A stretch of DNA of 40,700 nucleotides, taken from assembly GCA_020848455.1 (NCBI GenBank), contig JADLAB010000134.1, forward strand, positions 1 to 40,700, read 5' to 3'. Position numbers and translations under genes: made by a program. The number at the start of each line of letters is the position of its first letter. Within the stretch, counting starts at the first letter, position 1. This stretch comes from Polyangiaceae bacterium. GTDB lineage: Bacteria; Myxococcota_A; Polyangia; Polyangiales; Polyangiaceae. Under the pieces are notes generated by a model. It searched no databases. It was not told where the DNA came from and saw only the letters and a list, made by a program, of their open reading frames with translations. Of the stretch, positions 7,491-15,775 are shown piece by piece.

Positions 7491-8660
7491 TCAGCCGCCG
7501 GGCGCCGCAGCGCCGAGCCAGTCGAGGCACGCCAGGATGGCCTCGACCAGCGAGGCTCCGAGCTCCATCGAGCGCGCGGGCGACCAGCCGGCCCGCGGGT
7601 CGGGGTCGTTGGCGTTGTCCTTGAATGGCATCTCCAGCGTGAACGACAGGCACCCGAAGCGCTCGCCCACCCAGTTGCCGGCGGTGCGGAGATCCCCGCC
7701 ACCCGGCTCGTCGCGCGGGTAGCCGTACTCGTCCTGGAAGTCGCGGCTCGTGGCGAGCAGCGTCTGCTCGAACAGGTTCTCGAGCAAGCGCTGGCGCTCG
7801 GAGTAGCCCGGGTTGCCCTCGCAGCCCGCGAGGAAGCACCAGGGGTTGCGCTCGTCGCCGTGCACGTCGACGAAGACATCGACGCCCGACGCTTCCATCG
7901 CGCTGCGCACGCACAGCACCTCCGGGCTTTCGCCGGCCGTCGGCGCGAGCCACGCGCGGTTCAGATCCGCGCCCACCGCGTTGGTGCGCTGGTTGCCGAG
8001 CACACCGCCGTCCGGGTTCATGTTCGGCACCACCCGGAAGACCGCGCGACGCCGCGCCGCAAGCGCCACCGGATCGCCCGGGTCGAGCAGGCGCGCCAGC
8101 AGGCCCTGCGCGAGCCACTGCCCCATCGTCTCGCCCGGGTGCTGGCGCGCGATGAGCCACACCCGGAGCGGCGCGCCGCGCCACGCCCTGTCGGGCTCGG
8201 GCCCGGGCGAGTCGACCACGAGAAGGTGCATCGGCCGGCCGAGCACACTGTGCCCGAGCACCTGGAGCGCCACGCCGGGCGCGGCGGAGGCGGCGTCGAC
8301 CAGCGCGCGATGGCGCTGCCACGAGTACGGCGCGAAGTACGCGTAGGTGACGCTCGGCGCCGCGGGCGTGTGCAGGAAGCGCAGCACCGCGCCGTCGAAG
8401 CGCGTCGGAACGCGGAACCAGCGCTCGCCGTCGTAGGACGCGCACACCCGGTAGCCCTCGAAGGCCTCGGCATAGGTCGCCTCGCCCGCGTTCATGAGCG
8501 ACACGGCGAGCGGCTGCCCGGCGACGTCGTCGAAGCGCACGCAGAACCACTGGCGTACGTGGGCGCCCGTGTCGCCGCGCAGCCCGAGCTCGACGGCGAG
8601 CGGATCCGCGCCGCGCAGGACCTCGATGGCCCCGCCGTCGAAGTCGGCCGTGATCTCCAC
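7491..8660 (-). CDS. M14-family zinc carboxypeptidase, cytosolic (CCP/Nna1-like) type
   Basis: 389-residue metallocarboxypeptidase of the M14 subfamily that includes eukaryotic cytosolic carboxypeptidases. An N-terminal beta-sandwich-like domain (about residues 1-130, with the family YAYFAPYSW segment) precedes the catalytic domain. Zinc ligands are His174 and Glu177 in RQHPGETMG and His267 in DVHGDE. Substrate-binding NPDGG and DLNRAW follow the first motif, and the catalytic Glu343 lies in TLEMPFK. All key residues are intact. No signal peptide, so cytoplasmic. Eukaryotic relatives remove glutamates from protein tails; the bacterial substrate is unknown. GTG start at 8660 without a clear Shine-Dalgarno; TAGCGA is 6 nt upstream. 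It lies downstream of the MFS gene on the same strand, 75 bp apart. Confidence 0.88.
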   Translation of the reverse strand: MEITADFDGGAIEVLRGADPLAVELGLRGDTGAHVRQWFCVRFDDVAGQPLAVSLMNAGEATYAEAFEGYRVCASYDGERWFRVPTRFDGAVLRFLHTPAAPSVTYAYFAPYSWQRHRALVDAASAAPGVALQVLGHSVLGRPMHLLVVDSPGPEPDRAWRGAPLRVWLIARQHPGETMGQWLAQGLLARLLDPGDPVALAARRRAVFRVVPNMNPDGGVLGNQRTNAVGADLNRAWLAPTAGESPEVLCVRSAMEASGVDVFVDVHGDERNPWCFLAGCEGNPGYSERQRLLENLFEQTLLATSRDFQDEYGYPRDEPGGGDLRTAGNWVGERFGCLSFTLEMPFKDNANDPDPRAGWSPARSMELGASLVEAILACLDWLGAAAPGG

Positions 8661-8735
8661 GGCACATCGCTAGCCCGGAGCGCGCCCGCGCGGAAGGACG
8701 CCCACGCCGCCAGGCGCCGAGCGCTCGATTCGGGG

Positions 8736-9899
8736 CTAGAGAGGCGGCTTCGGGCGCCCGAGCGTGAGGCCGAGGATGCCGGCGAAGGCCATCACGACGG
8801 CCGCGCCGAGGAACGGCGAGGCCGGCGCGAGCTGGTAGACGAAGGTTCCCGACTCGGGTCCGACGATGCGCCCCATGGCCGAGGCGGACTGCGCCACGCC
8901 GAGCGCGCCACCCTGTACGTTCGCGGCGGCACGCCGCGAGATGAGGGCGGTGACCGAGGGCTGCATGAGCCCGCTGCCTGCCGCGAGCGGCACCATGACG
9001 GCGAGCAGTCCGGGCACGCCCGGCACGACCGGCAGGAGCGCCAGGGCCAGGGCCATGAGGAACAGGCCGGCGACGAGCAGGCGCGTCTCGCCGAAGCGGC
9101 GCGTGAGGGGACCGATGAGGCCGCCCTGCACCACCACGAGCACCACCCCGACGAAGGCGAACACGTAGCCGATCTGCTGATCGTGGAGCCCGAAGCGGTC
9201 GGCGGCCGCGAGCGACAGGGTGTTCTCCATGGCCGCGAAGGCGCCGATGGCGAAGAAGTAGCAGAGCAGCAGGCGGACCATGTGCGAGTCGCCGGCGAGC
9301 TGGCGCAGGAGTGCAAAGCGGCCCGGCGCCCCGGGGGCGCGCGTGTCGCGCCGCGCCGGCTCCGGCAGGATGAAGAAGGCGAGGACGAGGTTCAGGGCCG
9401 CGAGCCCGGCAGCGGCGAAGCCCGGCGCCCCGAGCCCGAGCGCCGTGCCCGCGAGGATGCCGCCGAGCGCCGGTCCGAGCACGAAGCCGAGCCCGAACGC
9501 CGCGCCGATCACGCCCATGCCCTTGGCCCGGTTCTCCTCGGTCGTGACGTCGGCGACGTAGGCATAGGCGATCGGCAGGTTCGCGGTGGCGACGCCGGCG
9601 AACAGCCGCGTCGCGAGCAGGAGCCAGAAGCTCTCGGCAAGGCCGTACGCGAGGAAGGCCGCCGAGGTCATGGCGATCGACACGAGCAGCACCGGTCGGC
9701 GCCCGACGCGGTCCGACAGGCGTCCCCACAGCGGCGCGAACAGGAACTGCGCCGCCGAGTAGCCCGTCGACAGGAGCCCGATGAGCTCGACGGGCGCGCC
9801 GAGCTGCTTCGCGTAGCGCGGCATCAGCGGGATCACCATGCCGAAGCCGAGCAGGTCGACGAACACGACCAGGAACAGGACGAACAGCGGGCGCTTCAC
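8736..9899 (-). CDS. MFS transporter, TetA-like drug:H+ antiporter (DHA1) family
   Basis: About 387 residues with 12 predicted membrane helices. The family motif A is clear between helices 2 and 3 (APLWGRLSDRVGRRPVLL), and the loop after helix 4 has the DVTTEENRAKGMG element typical of TetA-like exporters. Proton-driven efflux of a small molecule across the inner membrane is likely; the substrate is unknown. GTG at 9899 starts right before helix 1 (KRPLFVLFLVVFVDLLGFG) and is preceded 8 nt upstream by TATGGT. A GTG at 9935 in the same frame is an alternative that adds 12 residues. The gene is divergent from the ygfK-like gene and may be co-transcribed with the downstream carboxypeptidase gene. 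Confidence 0.9.
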   Translation of the reverse strand: MKRPLFVLFLVVFVDLLGFGMVIPLMPRYAKQLGAPVELIGLLSTGYSAAQFLFAPLWGRLSDRVGRRPVLLVSIAMTSAAFLAYGLAESFWLLLATRLFAGVATANLPIAYAYVADVTTEENRAKGMGVIGAAFGLGFVLGPALGGILAGTALGLGAPGFAAAGLAALNLVLAFFILPEPARRDTRAPGAPGRFALLRQLAGDSHMVRLLLCYFFAIGAFAAMENTLSLAAADRFGLHDQQIGYVFAFVGVVLVVVQGGLIGPLTRRFGETRLLVAGLFLMALALALLPVVPGVPGLLAVMVPLAAGSGLMQPSVTALISRRAAANVQGGALGVAQSASAMGRIVGPESGTFVYQLAPASPFLGAAVVMAFAGILGLTLGRPKPPL

Positions 9900-10024
9900 C
9901 GTCGGCCACCATAGCCCATCACCTCGGGCCCGCACGCCAGATCGGCGGACGGCGCGGCGGCGCCGCGCGGCGACGCTCGGAGAATCCGGGCCGCTCGACT
10001 AGCATGGGACGCGACGGCGCTCAC

Positions 10025-10033
10025 AGAGGAGGT
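10025..10033 (+). promoter_or_regulatory. Strong Shine-Dalgarno of the ygfK-like gene
   Basis: AGAGGAGGT lies 4 nt before GTG 10038. It decides the start codon in favour of GTG 10038 over the upstream open frame. A lone TAGCAT at 10000-10005 is a possible -10 element, but no -35 match is seen at the expected distance. Confidence 0.75.
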
Positions 10034-10037
10034 CCCC

Positions 10038-13000
10038 GTGTCCGATCGGTTCCAGCCCATCCCGATGTCCGCGCTCGTGGACTGGATCTTCGACGAGCTG
10101 GCGCACAAGAGCCGCATCTTCGGCATCCCGCGCGAGCTGTTCTGGCGTCCCGCCGAGGCCCCCGGGCTCGCGCGCGAGGTGTACGGCGTGCGGCTCGACA
10201 CCCCGTTCGGCGTCGCGGCCGGCCCCCACTCGCAGATGGCGCAGAACATCGTCGTGGCGTGGCTCTGCGGCGCGCGTTTCATCGAGCTGAAGACGGTGCA
10301 GACGCTCGACGAGCTCGAGATCTCGAAGCCGTGCATCGACATGCAGGACGAGGGCTACAACGTCGAGTGGTCGCAGGAGCTGAAGGTCGCCGAGTCCTTC
10401 GACGAGTACCTGCGCGCCTGGATCCTCGTCCACGCCCTGCATGCGGCGCTCGGCTATCCGGGGCGGCCGGGCGTGGTGTTCAACATCTCCGTCGGCTACG
10501 ACCTCGCGGGCATCCAGCAGCCGAACGTGCGCTGGTTCCTCGAGCACATGCGCGAGCCGGGCGAGCTCTTCGACGCACACCTCGAGGCGGTGGCGCGGCG
10601 CTTCCCTGCCGTGCGCTCGCTCGCCGTCCCGCGGCGCATGTCGGACAGCGTGACCCTGTCCACCATGCACGGCTGCCCGCCCGACGAGATCGGGCGCATC
10701 AGCACCCACCTGATGGAGCACTGGGGTCTGCACACGAGCGTGAAGCTGAATCCCACGCTGCTCGGCCCGGAGCGCGTGCGCGCGCTCCTGAACCAGGACC
10801 TCGGCTTCCGGCAGGTCACGGTGCCCGACGCCGCCTTCGGGCACGACCTCAAGTGGACCGACGCCCAGCCGCTGCTCGAGGGACTGCGGAGCACGGCCGC
10901 GCGCCGCGGCGTCACCTTCGGCGTCAAGCTCTCGAACACCCTCGAGGTGGAGAACCACCGCCCGGTCTTCCCGGCCCGCGAGAAGATGATGTACCTCTCG
11001 GGGCGCCCGCTGCACGCGCTCACCGTGAACCTCGCCGACCTGGTGGCACGGCGCTTCGGCGGCGAGCTCTTGATGTCCTTCGCGGGCGGTGCCGACGCCT
11101 TCAACGCGGCCCACCTGCTGCGCGCCGGCATGTCCACCGTGACGACCTGCAGCGATCTCTTGAAGTCGGGGGGCTACCTGCGCCTGCGGCAGTACGTGCA
11201 CAACGCCGCGAGTGCGCTCGCCGTGGTCGGCGCGCGCTCGCTCGACGAGCTCGTCGTCGAGTCGGCCCGGCGCGACGCGTGGCCGGCCGACGCGCACGGC
11301 CGCGCCCTGGCCACCCCGGCCGTGCGCGCGCCCCAGCCGCTCGTGGCGAGTGCGCTCGCGAACCTCGCCCGCTACGCGGAGCTCGTGCGCACCGACCGCG
11401 ACTACCAGCGCGACGGCTTTCACCGCGACAAGAGCAAGACGCGCCGCGAGCTCGGCCCGTTCGACTGCATCGACGCGCCCTGCATGGACGAGTGCAACAT
11501 CCGCCAGCAGGTGCCGCGCTACTTCGAGCTCGTGCGCGAGGGCAACATGCCCGAGGCCGTCGCGGTCACGCGCGCCGACAACGCACTCGCCGCCGTGCTG
11601 GGGCGCGCCTGCGACCACCGCTGCGAGAACACATGCGTCCGCACGCACTACGACGAGCCGCTCGCCATCCGCGAGACGAAGCGCTTCATCATGGACCACG
11701 AAGGCGAGCTGCCCGCGGCGCCCCCGGCCGCGACGCAGGCGGCGCGGGTCGCCGTGGTGGGCGCCGGTCCCTGTGGCCTGTCCGCAGCGTACTTCCTCGC
11801 GCGGGCGGGCTATCCCACCACGGTGCTCGAGGCGCACCCGAAGAGCGGCGGCCAGGTCTCGGGCACCATCCCGAGCTACCGCCTGCCGCTCGTGCCCATC
11901 GAGCGGGACATGCACTTTCTCACGTCGCTCGGCGTGCACGTGGAGCACGGGCGCCGAGTGGGCGTCGACTTCTCCGTCGCCGACCTGCGACGCCAGGGCT
12001 ACCGCTACGTCGTCGTCGCGGCCGGCGCCCAGCGCGGCGTGCGCCTCGGTCTGCCCGGCGACGACGCCGAAGGAGTGCTCGACGGCCTCACCTTCCTGCG
12101 CGCGGTGCGCGACGGTGCGCCACCGGCGCTGGGCGCCAACGTGGTCGTCGTGGGCGGTGGCGACGTGGCGATGGACTGCGCGCGCACCGCCCGCCGCCTG
12201 GGCCGCGGGCGCGTGGTCGTCGCCTACCGCCGCAGCCGCGAAGAGATGCCGGCGCAGCGCGAGGAAGTCGTGGACCTCCTCGCCGAAGGCTGCGAGCTCA
12301 TGGAGCTCGTGGCGCCGGTCGGCCTGGCCGTGGCGGATGGGCGGCTCACCGCCGTGCGCCTCGAGCGCATGACGCTCGGTCCGGCCGATGCCTCGGGACG
12401 GCGGCGCCCGGTGCCGAGCGGCGAGACCGTCGAGCTCCGCGCCGACAACCTGCTCAGCGCGATCGGGCAGCGCACCGACCTCGGCCTCTTCGGCGACGAG
12501 CCGCCGCGCCTCGACGGCTCCGGCTACGTGGCGGTCGATCCGGCGACGCGCGAGACCTCGATCGCCGGGGTGTTCGCCGGCGGCGACGTCATCGGCGAAT
12601 CGCCGCTCAGCATCGTCAAGGCGATGGGGGACGGCAAGCACATCGCCCACGAGATCCGGCGCCGCGAGGAGGGCTTCGTCGAGGGAGCGCTCGCGCCGCG
12701 CACGGTGCCCTTCGTCGATCTCTTGCGCCGGCGCGGCGAGCGCGTGCGCCGCGTGCCCACGCCCCACCGCGAGCCGGCTGGGCGCCTCGACTTCACCGAG
12801 GTGCTGCTCGGCTACTCGCCCGAGGAAGCACGCACCGAGGCCGAGCGCTGCCTCGACTGCGACGTGATGTGCAGCCTGTGCGTGAGCGTGTGCCCGAACC
12901 TCGCGTTCTTCACCTACGAGGCGCGTCCGCTGCGGGCCGGCGGCACGCGACTCGTGCGCCACGGTGCGAGCTACGAGCTCGCCGGCGGGACGCCCTTCGA

Positions 13001-13433
13001 GGTCGCGCAGGGCTACCAGGTCGCCGTGCTCGCCGACTTCTGCAACGAGTGCGGCAATTGCACGACCTTCTGCCCGACGGCCGGCGAGCCCTACCGCCAG
13101 AAGCCGCGCCTCTACGTGCACCGCGGCGAGTTCGACGCGCAACCGGACAATGCCTTCCAGCTGTGGCGCGCCGACGGCGCGCTCGCGATCCGCGGCCGCT
13201 TCGCCGGCGAGACGCACGAGCTCGCGCCCGACTCCCGCGCGAGCGCGACGCTGCGCTACTCGACCCCGCACCTCGACGCGCGGCTCGAGTCGAGCTCGGC
13301 CCGTCTGCTCGAGGCGCGCGCCCGGGGCGAGACCGCACCGGCCGAGCTGTCGCTCACGCCCGCGCTCGTGCTCCATGCACTGCTCGACGGCATCGGGCGC
13401 TCGCTGCCATTCCTGCCGACCGCTGCGAGCTGA
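10038..13433 (+). CDS. ygfK: YgfK-like iron-sulfur flavoprotein (putative selenate reductase subunit family)
   Basis: 1131-residue multi-cofactor oxidoreductase. Residues about 1-430 form a dihydroorotate-dehydrogenase-like FMN barrel (FGVAAGPHSQMAQNIV, GARFIELKTVQ, STMHGCPPDEI). An alpha-helical Fe-S domain follows at about 476-550 (CIDAPCMDECNIR, then CDHRCENTCVR). Next are an FAD motif GAGPCGLSAAYFLARAG (about 575) and an NAD(P) motif GGGDVAMDCARTARRLG (about 705), as in glutamate synthase small subunits. The C-terminus carries two ferredoxin-like clusters (CDVMCSLCVSVCP about 940, CNECGNCTTFCP about 1002). This order matches YgfK, which is about 100 residues shorter in E. coli. YgfK has been linked to selenate reduction and to anaerobic purine breakdown; neither role is established here, and no molybdo-subunit or purine gene is nearby. 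It is probably an electron-transfer or reductase enzyme in the cytoplasm. Confidence 0.88.
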   Translation: MSDRFQPIPMSALVDWIFDELAHKSRIFGIPRELFWRPAEAPGLAREVYGVRLDTPFGVAAGPHSQMAQNIVVAWLCGARFIELKTVQTLDELEISKPCIDMQDEGYNVEWSQELKVAESFDEYLRAWILVHALHAALGYPGRPGVVFNISVGYDLAGIQQPNVRWFLEHMREPGELFDAHLEAVARRFPAVRSLAVPRRMSDSVTLSTMHGCPPDEIGRISTHLMEHWGLHTSVKLNPTLLGPERVRALLNQDLGFRQVTVPDAAFGHDLKWTDAQPLLEGLRSTAARRGVTFGVKLSNTLEVENHRPVFPAREKMMYLSGRPLHALTVNLADLVARRFGGELLMSFAGGADAFNAAHLLRAGMSTVTTCSDLLKSGGYLRLRQYVHNAASALAVVGARSLDELVVESARRDAWPADAHGRALATPAVRAPQPLVASALANLARYAELVRTDRDYQRDGFHRDKSKTRRELGPFDCIDAPCMDECNIRQQVPRYFELVREGNMPEAVAVTRADNALAAVLGRACDHRCENTCVRTHYDEPLAIRETKRFIMDHEGELPAAPPAATQAARVAVVGAGPCGLSAAYFLARAGYPTTVLEAHPKSGGQVSGTIPSYRLPLVPIERDMHFLTSLGVHVEHGRRVGVDFSVADLRRQGYRYVVVAAGAQRGVRLGLPGDDAEGVLDGLTFLRAVRDGAPPALGANVVVVGGGDVAMDCARTARRLGRGRVVVAYRRSREEMPAQREEVVDLLAEGCELMELVAPVGLAVADGRLTAVRLERMTLGPADASGRRRPVPSGETVELRADNLLSAIGQRTDLGLFGDEPPRLDGSGYVAVDPATRETSIAGVFAGGDVIGESPLSIVKAMGDGKHIAHEIRRREEGFVEGALAPRTVPFVDLLRRRGERVRRVPTPHREPAGRLDFTEVLLGYSPEEARTEAERCLDCDVMCSLCVSVCPNLAFFTYEARPLRAGGTRLVRHGASYELAGGTPFEVAQGYQVAVLADFCNECGNCTTFCPTAGEPYRQKPRLYVHRGEFDAQPDNAFQLWRADGALAIRGRFAGETHELAPDSRASATLRYSTPHLDARLESSSARLLEARARGETAPAELSLTPALVLHALLDGIGRSLPFLPTAAS

Positions 13434-13458
13434 CACCGCGCGGTCGCGCTCGCGCCTG

Positions 13459-13477
13459 CGTGTTCGAGGGGAACACG
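13459..13477. other. Short perfect hairpin after the ygfK-like gene
   Basis: Seven-base inverted repeat CGTGTTC / GAACACG around a five-base loop, 26 nt after the ygfK-like stop. There is no T-tract on either side, so it may be a weak terminator, an mRNA 3' end structure or an operator; the sequence does not decide. Confidence 0.4.
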
Positions 13478-13606
13478 AAATGGCCGCGCCACACGCGCAC
13501 GAACCGCCCACGGCGGGTCGGCTCCCCTTACCCTGGCCTCTGACGGCGACTTCCGTGTCCCACGGGGATCGGGAGCGTGACTCTGGCTGGGAAGGAGAAC
13601 GGTGAC

Positions 13607-14695
13607 ATGTTCGCGAGACTTCGACTTGGTTTCTTCGCGGTGACGTCCCTGGCGGCGCTCGGCTGGGCCGTGGCCGGTCCCGCTGCGTGCAGCAAGAACG
13701 TCTGCAGCGACGGCAACTGGGACCCCGACGAGGAGGACTGCGACGACGGCAACTTCGATGACAACGACGCATGCACCAATCAGTGCAAGGTCAACGTCTG
13801 CGGCGACGGCATCCTGCACGTCGGCGTCGAGGAGTGCGACGACGGCAATGCGGTACCCGACGACGGCTGCAGTGCCACCTGCACGGTGGGCGAGTGCGGC
13901 GACGGCGTGCTGCAGGACTCCGAGATGTGCGACGACGGAAACCTGTCCAACACCGACGCGTGCAGCACCGAGTGCCAGGACGCCCGCTGCGGCGACGGAT
14001 ACCTGCAGATCGGCACCGAGGAGTGCGACGACGGCAACGAGATCGACAACGACGGGTGTCGCAACGACTGCACCATCGCGGTCTGCGGTGACGGCCTCGT
14101 GCAGGCCGAGGAGGAGTGTGACGACGGCAACCTCGACGACCTGGACGCCTGCCTCAACAACTGCGTCGCGGCCAGGTGCGGCGACGGCGTGCTCGAGCTC
14201 GGCGTCGAGCAGTGCGACGACGGCAATCTCGTGAATGGCGACGGCTGCAACGCCACCTGCGAGGTCGAGTGCTACGAGGGCGTCTACAATCTCATCGCCA
14301 ACGGCCACTGCTACATGCTGAACGGCAACAACCAGGGCGGCGGCAACCAGCGCAGCTGGTTCGAGGCTCGCCAGCGCTGCGTCGCCATCGGCGCGCACCT
14401 CGTCGAGATCTCGGACGCCGCGGAGCAGGCGACCGTGGCGCCGCTCTTCGTGGGCAACCAGGCGTGGATCGGCCTGAGCGACTGGCTGCAGGAGGGTTCG
14501 TTCTTCTGGGATCTGGGCGCCGCGGGCGCGACACCGCTCGGCGCCTACACCAACTGGGACGTCAACGCGGGCGAGCCGAACAACAACGGCGTCAACGGCA
14601 ACGGCGACTGCGCGTACGCAGCGGGCAACGGCTCCGGCCTGTGGCGCGACGAGTCGTGCGACCAGCAGCTCAACTACATCTGCGAGCGCCCCTGA
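13607..14695 (+). CDS. Secreted DUF4215-repeat protein with C-terminal C-type lectin domain
   Basis: 362-residue exported protein. After a signal peptide ending around GPAAC (residues 26-30, possibly a lipobox) there are six Cys-rich DUF4215 repeats (about residues 33-220), each with a C-G/S-DG ... CDDGN ... D-G/A-C ... C pattern. A C-type lectin domain follows (about 222-362) with WFEARQRCVAIGAHLVEI, WIGLSDW, the EPN sugar-binding motif in NAGEPNNNG, WRDESCDQQLNYIC and the conserved Cys pairs. EPN usually indicates calcium-dependent binding of mannose-type sugars, and WRD stands where WND is usual. A surface carbohydrate-binding or adhesive role is likely. ATG 13607 has AAGGAG about 9 nt upstream; an in-frame GTG at 13577 is less likely because it would precede the signal peptide. 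Confidence 0.9.
   Translation: MFARLRLGFFAVTSLAALGWAVAGPAACSKNVCSDGNWDPDEEDCDDGNFDDNDACTNQCKVNVCGDGILHVGVEECDDGNAVPDDGCSATCTVGECGDGVLQDSEMCDDGNLSNTDACSTECQDARCGDGYLQIGTEECDDGNEIDNDGCRNDCTIAVCGDGLVQAEEECDDGNLDDLDACLNNCVAARCGDGVLELGVEQCDDGNLVNGDGCNATCEVECYEGVYNLIANGHCYMLNGNNQGGGNQRSWFEARQRCVAIGAHLVEISDAAEQATVAPLFVGNQAWIGLSDWLQEGSFFWDLGAAGATPLGAYTNWDVNAGEPNNNGVNGNGDCAYAAGNGSGLWRDESCDQQLNYICERP
13703..14260 (+). repeat. Six tandem DUF4215 Cys-rich repeats (protein level)
   Basis: Six units of about 31-32 codons inside the lectin protein, each starting at CGDG (CSDG in the first) and containing CDDGN. The nucleotide copies have diverged, so this is an old protein repeat array and not a recent DNA duplication. 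DUF4215 repeats are common in surface proteins of Myxococcota. Confidence 0.85.
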
Positions 14696-14791
14696 GCCGA
14701 GCCAGTACCCGCGGCCGGAAGCCCGCATCGGGATCCCTCGTGGGCCGAGGTGGCTCCGGCCCCGAGCGGTCCCTTGCGGCGGGCACGACGT

Positions 14792-14840
14792 GACCGCAAC
14801 GCCCGCGGGCCGGGAGCCGGCTCGCGGGCGTCTCGCGGTC
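14792..14840. terminator. Long GC-rich stem-loop between convergent genes
   Basis: Nested inverted repeats gaccgc/gcggtc, cgcccgcg/cgcgggcg and gccgg/ccggc form a nearly continuous 19-bp stem around a GAG loop. It sits between the 3' ends of the lectin gene and the opposing thioesterase gene (stop at 14853), so it could serve both. No T-tract follows on either strand, so termination may depend on the hairpin alone or on Rho. Confidence 0.5.
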
Positions 14841-14852
14841 GTGGCGACCCGT

Positions 14853-15296
14853 TCAGCCGTCGCCGGGCAGGATCAAGAAGTGTCCGTTCGCGAGCGCTAT
14901 GGGCCGCGTGCGGTCCTCCTGCCACGCCTCGACGCGCACGTTGACGACGCGCCGCCCGTGCTTCGTGATGATGCCACGCGCAAAGGTGTCGAGCGGCCGG
15001 CCGGAGCGGAGGTAGTCGACCGTGATGTTGACGGTCTTCGGCAGCACGATCGTCTCGGCGTCCCAGAGGATCTGGAAGATCGCGGTCGACTCGAGCAGGG
15101 CACCGATGGCCCCGCCGTGCAGGGCCGGGAGCGCGGGGTTGCCGATGAGGTGGTCCGCGTAGCGCATCTTGCCGACGAGCTCGCCTTCGAGGAGCGTCAT
15201 CGAGAAACCGAGGAACGCGGCGTAGGGCACGGCGTCCGTCAGCGCCGCGAGGTCGCGCGTGCGCCGCGCCTCGGCGATGCGCTCGGCGATGTTCAC
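14853..15296 (-). CDS. PaaI-like hot-dog thioesterase (second of a tandem pair)
   Basis: 147-residue hot-dog-fold protein of the PaaI thioesterase family, expected to hydrolyse acyl-CoA thioesters in the cytoplasm. Visible features are HLIGNPALPALHGGAIGALLES, where HGG is the family signature and Glu stands at the usual Asp/Glu catalytic position. The central strand TVNITVDYLRSGRPLDTFARGI and RRVVNVRVEAWQ follow. The GTG start at 15296 overlaps the stop of the upstream thioesterase by 4 nt (GTGA), so translation is probably coupled. The pair may form a heteromer, but that is inference; the substrate is unknown. Confidence 0.85.
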   Translation of the reverse strand: MNIAERIAEARRTRDLAALTDAVPYAAFLGFSMTLLEGELVGKMRYADHLIGNPALPALHGGAIGALLESTAIFQILWDAETIVLPKTVNITVDYLRSGRPLDTFARGIITKHGRRVVNVRVEAWQEDRTRPIALANGHFLILPGDG

Positions 15297-15775
15297 GTGC
15301 CCGCCCCGCGCTGCCAGTGACCGAGCTTGGTCGAGAGCATGAAGGCGCCGACGGCGGAGGCGATGGGGTCGTCCTCGGAGTCGTGGAACGCGACCGAGCG
15401 CACGAAGGCGACGTTGCGCGTGACCTTGTAGCAGCACGCGTGCGCGATGACGTCGCGTCCGGGGGCCGCGGGCTTCAGGTAGTCGATGCGCAGATCGAGG
15501 GTCGCGATCGGCACCGGCTCCGGCAGGGCCATGAACACGGCCGCCCCGCAGCAGGCGTCCATGAGCGAGCTCACGGCGCCGCCGTGGAGCACGCCGGTAT
15601 CGGGGTTGCCGACGAGGTGCGGCGCGTACGGCAGGCGCATCACGGCGTCGGCGTCGTCGAGCGACACGAGCTCCATGCCGAGCGCCCGGTTGTGGGGCAC
15701 CATCTCGGCGAAGCCGCGGTTCAGACGGCGGAGCAGCTCGAGCCGGGCGGTCTGCGCGTCGTCCGCGGCGCTCAT
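15293..15775 (-). CDS. PaaI-like hot-dog thioesterase (first of a tandem pair)
   Basis: 160-residue PaaI-type hot-dog protein. The signature VGNPDTGVLHGGAVSSLMDACCG has HGG and the expected catalytic Asp in LMDA. PIATLDLRIDYLKPAAPGRDV and RNVAFVRSVAFHD are the typical beta-strands, and the C-terminal extension reads AFMLSTKLGHWQ. ATG 15775 overlaps the stop of the upstream Ala/Gln/Pro-rich protein by 4 nt (ATGA), and its own stop overlaps the next thioesterase gene. It differs from its neighbour in the acidic residue (Asp against Glu), so the two are not recent copies. Confidence 0.87.
   Translation of the reverse strand: MSAADDAQTARLELLRRLNRGFAEMVPHNRALGMELVSLDDADAVMRLPYAPHLVGNPDTGVLHGGAVSSLMDACCGAAVFMALPEPVPIATLDLRIDYLKPAAPGRDVIAHACCYKVTRNVAFVRSVAFHDSEDDPIASAVGAFMLSTKLGHWQRGAGT

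Noticed and set aside
9999-13772. Antisense open frame of 1257 codons opposite the ygfK-like gene
   Set aside because: Low-complexity Arg/Ala/His/Val sequence with no family features; the sense strand has a full set of cofactor motifs.
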